NCBI GenBank assembly: GCA_903813345.2
Contig: CAIIXF020000003.1
Location: 14,090,931-14,154,930 of the forward strand
Reading direction: 5' to 3'
Source: Owenia fusiformis
Lineage: Eukaryota > Annelida > Polychaeta > Sabellida > Oweniidae
Length of the DNA: 64,000 nt
Shown one piece after another: positions 12,286 through 23,311 of this stretch (positions are counted from its first letter, which is position 1; every line of letters begins with the position of its first letter). Made by a program: the position numbers and the translations under genes. The notes under the pieces are model-generated. The model did not search any database, had not been told where the DNA came from, and saw nothing but the letters and a program-made list of their open reading frames with translations.

Positions 12286-12686
12286 ATGGAAGAAGATAAA
12301 ATATGTGACATGCTGCTGAAGTTTGGCATGTTTTCAGAAGATCCATTACTTAATCTCCAAAGTATATGTACAAAAGATGTACTCACAGAAACAATCAACA
12401 GGCTCGACAGTTTGGCCAACAACAACTGGATGTCTTTGTGTCTAGAGGTTGATACCAACAGGGTCAAATGAAAGACACAACATTTCTTGATCTACTGAAC
12501 AAGCACCAACATTTTTTAAACTATATGCCTAATCCCAATATAAACGAGCAGAAAGTTGTTAAGGCAGACAGGAATGTTTTGCAGAATCTTATCACTGCAT
12601 ATGAAGCTAACCACAGACCTGTGGGCATCAATGAAATCATGAAACATGAGCTGATGTATTTTCCAATAGCCCTCATTGACGAATGA
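12286..12686 (+). pseudogene. Broken coding remnant in the core of the large inverted-repeat element
   Basis: Two overlapping open frames follow one another: 12286-12471 (61 codons, starting MEEDKICDMLLKFG) and 12468-12686 (72 codons, starting MKDTTFLDLLNKHQ). They overlap by four bases (ATGA), which suggests one ancestral frame broken by a frameshift. The second contains KADRNVLQNLITAYEA and then EIMKHELMYFPIAL. This pattern (ADR.vLq.LitAyea... ..kHELm..P.aL) resembles, from memory, an uncharacterised protein often seen in transposon-rich regions of cnidarian and other invertebrate genomes. I cannot give it a function. It is not an intact gene: it is short and lies within an inverted-repeat element. 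Confidence 0.4.
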
Positions 12687-14888
12687 AACATTCAAGCCAA
12701 CTCAAATGTACTCTACTCCTTAACTGTTTAACAAATGGCATTGAAATGCCAACCGTAATATTTCCAATGTATGATCCTTCTTACAAATTAGCATCAATTG
12801 CATATACACCTTAGGATTTGGCTACAGTCTTCAAGGAAGCAAAACTTCAGCAGTGAAGTGTACTGTGCCCCATCTTGCATACTTTTGGTGGTCATATCTC
12901 ATGAAAAAAGGATTCATGCATTGAAATACATTGAGATGAAGCTCCCAATTTCCCTCTCTTTGGGCTATGGTGAAGCGTATCAAGATTTGGACCATGTCCA
13001 TGTATTACTACCAGAATGAAAAGTAATCCTTGTCTTCCTTGTTCAGCTCTATGAAGGATTGTAATTCTGATTTACAAGAGTCATCCGAGATCACATCAAT
13101 CAGTTGCTTTATTTGATTTCCAGATCCAATGTTGTGGTTAATGTCATTCTGAATCTTTTTTGAATTTCCCATATATGGTCCTATTGGATTTAAATTGCCA
13201 AAAAATTGCTACTCTGCAAAAACTCTCATTAACTGAAACATCCCACTAATTCAAAATGTTGTCAAAGTGAGTATACGCCATTTGTCAAGAATTTCTGCCT
13301 TAACTCCAAGAGTAACACAGAAAGGTTAATGGGGACAGGGGGGGGGGGGATTTTTTAATATGACTCAACATTGTAAAGGGAAGAAAACTCCATAAAATGA
13401 AGATTCGTATGAATCATTGGTACTTTTGCTCTCACGTCATGCAATTGTCAGGCTGCTTAGAATGAAATTAGCCTTGTCTTCCTAGTTCAGCTCTATGAAG
13501 AATTGTAATTCTGATTCAGATCCAGTGTTAAGGTCAATGTCATTCTGAATCTTTTTTGAATTTATCATAGAGGGTTCTATTGAATACTTCAATTTTAGAC
13601 CTAGTATATTAAGTATATTCAATGATTAGACCTGTTAGGTGGTTCAAATCTGCAGAAAAACTAGTCAGAATATGTCATATATCAAACCTCCGAGCTATGA
13701 GACAGTAGTACATGTAGGTACCAATATACTCTAAGCCTGGAATTAATAAGGGTGTTCTAATAGTCTACCTTAATACTGTTAGTTTAGGCCTTTATTTGTA
13801 ATGGTTTTCAATGATTAAGCCTCTTAGATGATTAAAATCACCAGAAAGTCAGCTTGGAATATGTCATACATCAAACAACTAATCTATGAAATCATAGCTA
13901 GTTCAATTATGCTCATACCAGTAGAATGATACTAATGGTATACATGAATTTAATCGATTGCAGACCTATGATTTAAGAATGAATTTTCAATGATAACACT
14001 TAAAAGATTGTTCAAACCACCAGAAAGCCAAGCCAGGATATATCATACATCATTTGTCTAAGCTAGAAAACTAATATTGGTACAAATATGTTCATAAATA
14101 AGAAATTATAAGGGTCTTCCAATTACGGTATATGTATAACTTATCAATTTTAGACATCATATTTCATGAATTTTTAATAGTTTAACATGATAAAAAGCTT
14201 AAATCTTCCTAAAACTTTGCTAAAATAAGTTTTATATTTTAGATTTATTCTAAAATGCTAAATATATGAACACAGAGGGATAAATGTTAAAGCAATAGGG
14301 GTCAGTTATAGTCACACATAAAATCAGTCCCAGCTAAAATGTCATTTTTTCTTAAATTCACTAATTTTTTTCAAGGCAATTATCAAATAAATTACTTTGA
14401 TTCTTGCAGGATTAGTAGACCAGGTATTATGCCTTTTACATGGATTTTTTTAGCATCCATCATTGTCTAATAAAAAAGTTATGACACGAAAAATAAAAAA
14501 TGGGTCATAAATTTGCCCCCTGGGGTACATACTTTTTGCTTTTATTCAAATTTCTTAAGGGTAATCCATATCATTCATACTTCAAATGTTTATTTTATAC
14601 AATGTCCATGTATTTCACTTACAAAAACCATAAAATCAAAGTTAATTTAGGTTGAAGAATTTTTTCCCCCTGATAGGGGTGAATTTTGGGGGTAGGGGGA
14701 CTAACATGGTATTTTAAGGGTTAAATAATCATATTTCAGCTTGCCAACATGATTTTTTGAATTCAGCATAAAAAGTTACATAAGAAACACTTGTCAGAAC
14801 ACTTTTAACACTAAACGCCTACCACATTTTACAGAGAGACCTTTTGCAGAAAAGCACCCGGTCTATCATGTTGATATAGTAAAATAAA

Positions 14889-15175
14889 TGCCTTCTAAAC
14901 TAGCACTCATAACCCTAGAATAGGACCGGTAAGGTGGTAATAATTGTTTTTCTTGTCTGTCTATCATATTAGAATTGATTTCATGATTAATGTCAAATAT
15001 ATGACCTCAGATTTTATTCTGGCAATTGCTACGCGATTTCGGTCTTTTAACAATGAGTAGAATATAATTTTTGGTCATACATTGCGCCATAAATTATAAA
15101 ATATCGGTCTTTAGTCCTTAAATAAATGCCTTCTAAACTAGCACTTATACCCCTAGAACAGGCCTGGTAATACCG
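14889..15175. repeat. Direct repeat pair of about 50 bp
   Basis: ATGCCTTCTAAACTAGCACT and about 30 more bases occur at about 14887 and again at about 15126, with 230 bp of AT-rich DNA between them. No paired inverted ends were found. Confidence 0.5.
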
Positions 15176-15290
15176 TGGTCACATTGCTCCGATATTTACT
15201 ACGACGCCCGGCCGATTGAGTATTTTTATTCAATTCAATAATATTGTATCTAAGCGCAAAACTAATCATTTATCCGCGTCTATGGTATTT
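15175..15290. mobile_element. Partial MITE family 1 copy
   Basis: GGTCACATTGCTCCGAT followed by CGCCCGGCCGATTGAG matches the left half of the family at 5968, 22531 and 27382. The right half is missing or diverged, so this is a truncated or decayed copy. Confidence 0.4.
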
Positions 15291-15727
15291 TGTGGTTCAT
15301 GGTATTTCACAAACACAAAGTTGATCATCATTTTTTATTCATAGAATTTATTTTGACATTTCATATCTAAAACATAATATTGTAGTGGCTCTGGTTATCG
15401 AATTATAATATATTACTCGGTATAGGCTTAATATACTTATCTAGATGTAACCAAAATCTTTATAAATCATGTAAAAACTCCTATTTAGGAACCCTTATTA
15501 TAACAAGTTGGACTAGTGTTCGTCTTCGAAAATAAGGACGTCAGCAAGGAAGTATTTTAAGCGATTTTTAAAAAGGCGATTATATCCAAGAGGCCTAAAT
15601 ATTGCATATTAGAGCTATATACAGGACGTTCAATAAATACTGATAAAATTGCTGAATTTTTTTTATATTTCTGACTAACTTTTCTACTGAACGTAGTTGA
15701 GTATTGTGCTGTGAGAATTACAAGAAT

Positions 15728-16045
15728 GCACTCTAACAGGAAGGTGGTACTGGATGGAGCCTAAGATGGTTCGCTGTGGTTTAGATATGCACGAAAATCT
15801 TTTCGAAAGAACCACTCCAAATGTGAACATTTTCATAATATAATACTAAGATACATTGGCATCAAGGAAGTGCACTCTAACAGGAAGGTGGTACTGGATG
15901 GAGCCTAAGATGGTTCGCCGTGGTTTAGATCTGCACGAAAATCTTTTCAAAAGAACCACTTCAAATGTGAACAGTTTCATTCATAATTTTATTTTGAATC
16001 GATTTTGACAGTTGGGTAATACACACTGGTACTAAGATACCTTGG
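15728..16045. repeat. 144-bp tandem duplication
   Basis: The segment beginning GCACTCTAACAGGAAGGTGG at 15728 recurs at 15872 with only a few base differences over its first 110 bases. The second copy carries a roughly 50-bp extra stretch before the shared ACTAAGATAC block. The long identity indicates a recent duplication. No reading frame persists through it. Confidence 0.75.
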
Positions 16046-16049
16046 CATC

Positions 16050-17585
16050 ACCTAACATGGCTGCTGAACAGAATATATCAATGATATTCATCAAATTAGA
16101 AGCAGCGTCAAGTTCTATATACATGTAACCACAAGTTAATCAAAATAGGATGCAACAAAGGACATTAATGAAGGTTTTGGGGAGGACACTATATCTATCC
16201 CTGGCATATATCATTGGTTCTGCTATTTCAAATAGGGAGAAAGTCAGTTGAAGATGAACCAAGACAGGAGTGACCAAAAGCTGTAACTTCCCATAGTCAG
16301 ATTGATGCAATATACTTATTGAATGAATTCCTATCAGAAAAATTGCAGACATGACTAATTCAAATTTTGGTTGCACGCATCATTTTATTCATAATGATTT
16401 AGAAATGACATTGATTTGTGACAAGTTTGTGCGCAAACAATTGACTGAGGAACAATTTTCATTTTGATGATTTTGAATTCGATGGTGTCAAATTATTCGA
16501 GAAAGATTTGTCTTTTGATATCCAAAGTACGTTTTAGGGGAAAAATCAAAATTATGAAAGATATTGAACTTTTTGTAAGTGAAACATATTTTTTGAGACA
16601 CACTGTATATTACTCAACGATCCACACTAAAATAATTAGTTAGATATCTGAAAAAATAAAAAGTTACAGCATTTTTATCAGTACTTATTATTATCGATGA
16701 TTTTATTTGTGTCTTATCTGTGTCCGATATTTTTTAATTATTTTTTTTTTCGACACCATCCTCATTATCTCAAAAGAACATTGGTTGATTGAGTTTTAAC
16801 GAGTTATATTATTTTACAGGCTATACGTATTAACATGTATAAGTCCAATTCGTTCGAATAGGTAGGGTTCTTTGGCAGGAGTTTTTAGCAGAACCGAGGC
16901 CTGTTTGAAATTATGCAAATGTTGTGGGTAATGCATGCAAGTTGAAGAGAAGATGGTGTGCATACATACATGTATTACTGTACTTTCAGGTGCAAGATGA
17001 CGACGATAACTCTGGCGACAACGATGACTGGTGGTGCTCATGATGATGACGACGTTAATACGATTTGTTGCTTGAGGCATATCTAAACATTGTGATTGTT
17101 TGTGTTGAAGTGATGTCTATACTCAAAACGATCTAATGATATTAGGATTATAATACGAAGTGTGCACTCAGAAACTAATTTTTGGAAATATGTTGTCCTT
17201 GAAGCAATCTTTTATCTCTGACAATTGACTCAGGCTAACTCGGATTCATTGCTCTTGTATGTATTTCAACATATTTATGAACGTGAAACTTATCTTGAAC
17301 TTTCACATTGGTTACATCCTAGAGAGTCCTGTATATCTTTCGATATATGTATCTCTACTGGGTTTATTAAAATATTTGTCTTTTTCTATGTACTCTTTGG
17401 TAAATGTATCCAAGTCGTATCAGTTTCAGGTTCAATATAACGAGTTTAACAATGGCGACAACGATGTTGATAGTGTTTATGATGAGAAGATATTATTTGG
17501 GAAGAGGTATTGAATGTCATTTGTTCGTAGTAATAATTAGTCTTGAAAAGATGCTTTTATATCATGTAGATAATTATAGCTTATG
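16050..17585. other. No gene seen
   Basis: AT-rich DNA with a weak CGACGATAA/GATGATGACGACG trinucleotide-like patch at about 16993-17060. The open frames are short and of random composition. Confidence 0.35.
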
Positions 17586-17589
17586 AAGC

Positions 17590-19410
17590 ACTGGAACATG
17601 TTTGGCACGACAATTGAGTGGAATTAACTAATGAAACATGAAGAGCAGCTAACAACTGTAGATAATAAATAATAAACTGAGTTTGGCATGACAATTGAGC
17701 GGAGCTGACTTGTAAAAAATGAAGGTTAGGTTGAAAACATGTAGATAATAGGAAATAAACAGGGTTTGGCATGACAATCGTGTGGAATTAGCTTTTGAAA
17801 CATGAAGAGGCGATTGACAACATGTAGAGAAAAAAATAAACAGAATTTGGCATGACTGTAGAGTGGAATTCGCTTTTGAAACCTGAAGGGCGGTTGACAA
17901 CTGTATCTTAATACGAAATAAACCGAGTTTGGCATGGCAATTGAGTGAAGCTAGCTTGTAAAAAGAAAGAAAAGATTGAAAACATGAAGATAATACGAAA
18001 TAAACAGAGTTTGACATTACTGTTAGGTGGAATTAGCTTGTGAAACATGAATAGGCGATTGACAACTTGTAGATAAATGATGCTTGACAATTGAGTGGAA
18101 TTAGCTTTTGAAACATGAAGAGGCGATTAACAACTTGTAGATAAATTATGTTTGACAATTGAGTGGAATTAGCTTGTGAAACATGGAGAGGCGATTGACA
18201 ACTTGTAGATAAATGAAATATAAAACGTTTCGCATGACAATTGAGTGAAATTCGCTGATGAAACTTGAGGGGCGGTTGACAACTGTATCTTAAAACGAAA
18301 TAAACCGAGTTTGGCATGACAATTGAGTGAAGCTAGCTTGTAAAAGATAAAGAAGAGATTGAAAACATGTAGATAATACGAAATAAACAGAGTTTGACAT
18401 GACAATTGGCAGGAATTAGCTTGTGAAACACGAAGAGGCGATTGTCAACTTGTAGATAAATGAAATAAACAGAGTTTGGCATGACAATTGAGTGGAATTA
18501 GCATATGAAAATTACGAAATAAACTGAGTTCGGCATGACAATTGATTGTCGCTCATGAAACCCGAGGGGCGGTTGACAACTGTATCTTAAAATGAAATAA
18601 ACCGAGTTGGGCATGACAATTGAGTGGAGCTAGCTTGTAAAAAATGAAGAAGCGATTGAAAAAATGTAGATAATACGAAATAAACAGATTTTGACATGAC
18701 ATTTGGCAGGAATTAGCTTGTGAAACACGAAGAGGCGATTGTCAACTTGTAGATAAATGAAATAAACAGAGTTTGGCAAGACAATTGAGTGGAATTAGCA
18801 TATGAAAATTACGAAATAAACTGAGTTTGGCATGACAATTGAGTGTCGCTTATGAAACCCGAGGGGCGGTTGACAACTGTATCTTAAAACGAAATAAATC
18901 GAGTTTGGCATGACAATTGAGTGGAGCTAGCTTGTAAAAAATAAAGGAAAGCTTGAAAAATGTAGATAATACGAAATAAACAGATTTTGACATGACATTT
19001 GGCAGGAATTAGCTTGTGAAACACGAAGAGGCGATTGTCAACTTGTAGATAAATGAAATAAACAGAGTTTGGCATGACAATTGAGTGGAATTAGCATATG
19101 AAAATTACGAAATAAACTGAGTTTGGCATGACAATTGAGTAGAGCTAGCTTGTAAAACATAAAGAAGCGATTGAAAACATGTATATAATACGAAATAAAC
19201 AGAGTTTGGTATGACAATTGTTTGATTAGCTTTTGAAACAATGCGATAGACAACTTGTAGATAAATGAAATAAACAGTGTTTGGCATGACAATATGAGTG
19301 GAATTAGCTTATGAAACATGAAGAGTGGTTAAACAATTACTGAAGATAATACGAAATAAACAGAGTTTGACATGACATTTAAGTGGCTTGTTATTGAAAG
19401 AAAGAAAGAA
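17590..19410. repeat. 82-bp minisatellite with higher-order repeat structure, about 1.8 kb
   Basis: The word GGCATGACAATTGAGTGGA recurs about every 80-83 bp (for example 17609, 17690, 17773, 17854, 17937). Some units are shortened to about 68 bp (18086, 18154) or about 54 bp (18483 to 18537). Typical unit content is AATTAGCTTGTGAAACATGA, GAGGCGATTGACAACTTGTA, then GATAA(A/T)NNAAATAAAC. From about 18270, a composite of three full units plus one short unit repeats every 298-299 bp: GGCGGTTGACAACTGTATC at about 18271, 18570 and 18868. Minus-strand open frames rich in NCHAK words are translations of this repeat, not genes. Confidence 0.85.
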
Positions 19411-21300
19411 TAAGATTAACTACTGCCATGTGGCATGGCATTGCCTCAAATAAGAGCGATGAAACCTATATTTTAGCAAAATAACAGAAACCGTACATTT
19501 CTTTTCTTGCTTCTATGTTTCAAGTTTCACTAATTCTGAACAAAGCCCAGATGACACAAGAAAGCCCGGTTGATTTCACACAATTCTCTCGATCTACATG
19601 TACGACAAATCGATCAACTTTACTTTCATGCGGTGAAAACATTACTTTTCGATGCTTTAGACATATTTATTGTAATAAATAATGACAAACTAGATGAATT
19701 ACTAGAACTAATTAACTAGTATGTTTGAATAAGTTTTAGCTCTTCCATTTCATCATGTGAAAAACCATAGGATAAGCTGTCTTGAAACATGTAGTTCCTG
19801 TTTCAAGCTTTATCTTTTATTGCGATTTTGGATTTACTTGTTTCGATTTACTTGTTTCGATTTATGGTACCCCGAGACGATAACAATATCAATAGAATGG
19901 GAATATTGGTCATGGATGTTTATATAAGTTATGGGAAATACAACAAGTAACTTGATTATATATATTTCTTATATTTCAGATAGGATCGGGTCGAGATACT
20001 GCATATAAAAAAGAATTATTTAATGGAGAGGCATACGTGTTGACATCTTTCTGTGATGAGCACGGGGATGAGCATGTTATGTGATGTTAGATATGGTATG
20101 ATTGCACCGCATATTGCTACACTCCAACACAAAACTGTGTCAGTCACATCTTGCCAAAGGAGAATATTGCCTATCATATCTTACTATCTATCATATGTAA
20201 GACAAACCAAGAACTACTTTCTACAAGGAACGTCGTGTTGATATTCTGCATGATCTGGGTGAAGGTGAAACTCAACAACTCATACCATTCAACATACCAC
20301 TAACTGGTACTAGTGTGGTAAACATAACAGTAACTTCTGTAATAGACTTTTAAATCAACACGATGAAAATTCCAATAGACTTATAATCAAACTGTATTCA
20401 CAGTTTGCATACAGTTTGCATAGTTGTTTATTTGTCAATTAAATCGATTTTAAATGTACAGGCAACTGACACCCATACGGGTACCCATACCCATATTCAT
20501 ATTTGTGATTTTCTTTTTGCTATGAACTTTGCATGTAGGTCTCTTCAGACTAGTTCAAAAATTGAATTATGGGCTCTCATTCCCAGGTAGAGAACATGAA
20601 CATGTAAACCCCTATTGAGATGACATATGTTTCTGATTGGTCAAAATCGAAAAACAAAATGTCGTCCTCAAAACTTTCGAAATACGCTTCGAATAATATT
20701 TTTTGTTCATTTTTTGCATGTTGACCAATATCATAACTTTATATTTCACATCAACATAAATATAGATGTACATAATATGCCTACATGAATTTAACACCAC
20801 ATCAGGGTGTAGATATGACATATTTTGTCTTCCATGGATAATGAATAAAAATCGTTTATCAAAGTTTATCGAGAGTATATGATTTTGACCACTCCAACAA
20901 GAATTTTGATATGTCATTAACCTTATCATATTTATATTTATTATAATCATAAAAAACTATGCTCAATTGTGATTCTTCCAATGTATGAAGACTGTACGAT
21001 CGCTTCGAAAAGAATTATCTCAAATAGTAACGTTCGAGTAGAATGTGTGCATGTAGATGTGTAAAACTATGCATTAGGTTAGTGTTATAAATCTTTTGCT
21101 TGTCCTAGTTATCAAAAATAATTATCAGATTTTTACAGTGTTTTATATTGCATCATGGCATTTACAGACACAAAGTTACCATTGTACAAGTAGCTACGTT
21201 AGGCTACACAACGGGGCTTCACAGATGTACTTACGATGGTACTAAAAATAACACATATAGAATACGATAAAGCGCTGAATGTAGACTCAGTTGAGTTATT
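19411..21300. other. No gene seen
   Basis: AT-rich intergenic DNA. Near 20600-20650 there is a short stretch (TATTGAGATGACAT, CTGATTGGT) shared with about 26850-26900 and in part with about 46990-47030, suggesting an old dispersed repeat. There is nothing coding. Confidence 0.4.
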
Positions 21301-21309
21301 GTTCGGGGA

Positions 21310-21838
21310 TAATCATCACTGGTGATCCACTCGATTACGCTGGTTACCAAAACGATTCGTTTCGTTTTGGTAACAAAATGTCGGAACATCGAAGGTACGA
21401 TTTTTCTTTTTTCCTTATTTCACACGTTGTAGGCAGAATTCCGACGACATTTTTAACACAAACGTGTATCAGTATCATATGTTTAAGAAAATGTACATAT
21501 TTGCGAACAAATAGTTCAGAACTAGACAACAGAATCGTCGATTTAATTTCTCACTTAAGTTACATAAACGGTTTTTCGAAAAACAGTTAAGATCTGCACT
21601 TAAGTGAGGAATTAAATCGACGATTCTGTTGTCTTCTGAGCTATTTTTCTGCAAACATGTACATTTTCTAAAACATATGATGCTGATACACGTTTGTGAC
21701 AAAAAAACGTCGTTGGGATTCTGCCTACAACGCGTGAAATAAGGAAAAAGAAAAATCGTACCTTCGATGTCCGACATATTGTTACCAAAACGAACCGTTT
21801 CGGTAACCAGCGTAATCGAGCGGATTACCAGTGATCAT
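21310..21838. mobile_element. Near-perfect hairpin element, about 529 bp
   Basis: Arms of about 250 bp (21310-21559 and 21599-21838) are close reverse complements: GATTACGCTGGTTACCAAAA, ATCGAAGGTACGATTTTTCT and GACAACAGAATCGTCGATTT all have inverted partners. The loop is only about 40 bp. Such foldback units are typical MITEs. A transcript across it would form long double-stranded RNA. It has no coding capacity. Confidence 0.8.
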
Positions 21839-22199
21839 TGTACAACTAAAATTATTTGAATTCAATTTTTGAATTGAAACAAAATACAATAATAATGTCA
21901 ACATATAGAGTATATTAAATATCTAATGAGTCCTGATAAATCATGACATCTTATTTCTTCTCCAGTCCTAAAACTGTGTATCTGTGCCTTTGCTAATTTA
22001 TATGTGGTTGAATACAATGCCTATTATGTAATGGATTGACATTAAGGTAAATGATAACTATCACACTTATTGACAGTTATAACACATCCCATCTGTTGTG
22101 TTCAGATCACAGAATATGCCTAATAAAATCAAAGCAAGTTTCGGTTGAAACAGAAGGATGTTATGAGTATCGAAATGTAATGAGTGGCTATTGCACTAG

Positions 22200-22325
22200 G
22201 CCGTGTGGGCTCACCGTTCGGAATATCCTGCTTTAAAACTATTTGATTAGCCAACCGTATGTCCACGTCTAGCCCTGCCATCTGCAAAACGTATCCATAC
22301 TGTAGCGAACGGTGAGCCCACGTGG
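22200..22325. repeat. Short inverted repeat
   Basis: GGCCGTGTGGGCTCACCGTTC near 22199 is inverted as GAACGGTGAGCCCACGTGG near 22305, about 90 bp apart. This looks like a small non-autonomous element or its remnant. Confidence 0.5.
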
Positions 22326-22530
22326 TCTAACGTAACAGCTCCATAAAGTGTTGTAAGATTGAATTTAATAAAAAAGAAATTATATTGCATAAACGTGAAT
22401 TTGCATTGTGTTTCTAGTCCTATACATGTATTCCATTAGAAAGTTTTAGAGAACGTCTTCTTTTAGACGGAATTCATAGACATATACAGTACCATTATAC
22501 AAGAGATGAGCAGTCTGTAGATATTCGTTA

Positions 22531-22838
22531 ATTGGTTATCCCACATTTGCTCCGATTCATTGCCCGGCGGCTGACAGATTAAATATTCTGTTCAAAACTG
22601 AATGCAATTGTCAACAGGATACTCAATCGGCCGGACGCCGGCCGATAAATCTGAGCAAATGTGACCAGGTGTGAAAGAAATGATGGTCCCCCAGGGATTG
22701 TGGTCCCCTTTCTTAACGGCCCTTATTGGCCCAGATTGCGTATAAGATAATGAGGGAAAGAGTTTAGGTCGCCATATAAATCAATGGAGAGTAGGACCAT
22801 AATTGATAGGACCTCCTACCCGTTTACACCAGGCATTA
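22531..22838. mobile_element. MITE family 1, copy 2, interrupted near its right end
   Basis: This copy has the family hallmarks CACATTTGCTCCGAT, CCCGGCGGC, ACTCAATCGGCC and GAGCAAATGTGACC. Its last bases (CCAGGCATTAA) are displaced to 22829-22838 by an inserted element at 22670-22828, so the order of insertion is readable. Confidence 0.65.
22670..22828. mobile_element. MITE family 2, copy 1, 159 bp, nested in MITE family 1
   Basis: The element has ends TGTGAAAG and GTTTACA and is flanked by CCAGG on both sides (22665-22669 and 22829-22833). Shared internal words with the second copy at 32378-32541 (in opposite orientation) include ATGGTCCC, GGACCATAATT and GGACCTCCTACCC. No coding sequence. 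Confidence 0.7.
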
Positions 22839-22839
22839 A

Positions 22840-23310
22840 TGTTTATATCCATCCTTGTATAGATATGCCTTCGTTGTTAATATTGATTCACTATTTTATA
22901 AATGCCTCGCATCTTATGAACTGTAGCTAGTTTTGAATAGATAAACCCTGGTAAGTTCGTAAAATGCTGCAATTTCAATTAGGGGCAATTCTTCATATAT
23001 CATTTGGACATAAGTTTCAGCCAGTCTAAGAGTTCCCTTTTCAATAATACTGTATGTATTATAATAGTCCCGCTTGGAATTTTAATCCTATTTCTGCAGC
23101 AACGCTAACTATACTTTATCTGTAAAATGCCTGTATTTCATATTTATATGATTGTTCCATTGTTTCAGATGGAATTATGATAACAATTTCCATTTGCTTG
23201 AAAAAGATTTATTAAATAAGAAATATTGCAGACCAAAACATAACGATAAATTATGATCATAAATCATGATACGCAGGTAAACCGAGAATGTGAGATAAAG
23301 GTACGTTTTA
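22840..23310. other. No gene seen
   Basis: AT-rich flank of the LINE; nothing recognisable. Confidence 0.35.
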
Positions 23311-23311
23311 A

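Larger units (their letters stand above)
9961..14829. mobile_element. Large element with arms of about 1.35 kb (4.87 kb total), probably a decayed DNA transposon
   Basis: The left arm 9961-11810 (minus an inserted element at 10845-11394) is the inverted counterpart of 13455-14829. Termini are AAATGTGGTAGGCG and its complement. Long shared blocks include the GGGGGTAGGGGGAC region, the GATTTCATAGATTAGTTTGATG region and the GACAAGG junction at the inner ends. A second, inner inverted pair joins about 11815-11975 and 12855-13022. A partial third copy of the inner arm lies at about 13023-13170. The core 11980-12850 holds broken coding remnants, annotated separately. No clear target-site duplication is visible, so the superfamily cannot be named. 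Confidence 0.75.

Noticed and set aside
17649-19319. Several minus-strand open frames with repeated NCHAKL and QLSCQT words
   Set aside because: They are translations of the 82-bp minisatellite in different phases. Unit lengths such as 82 and 68 shift the frame, so no continuous protein is possible.
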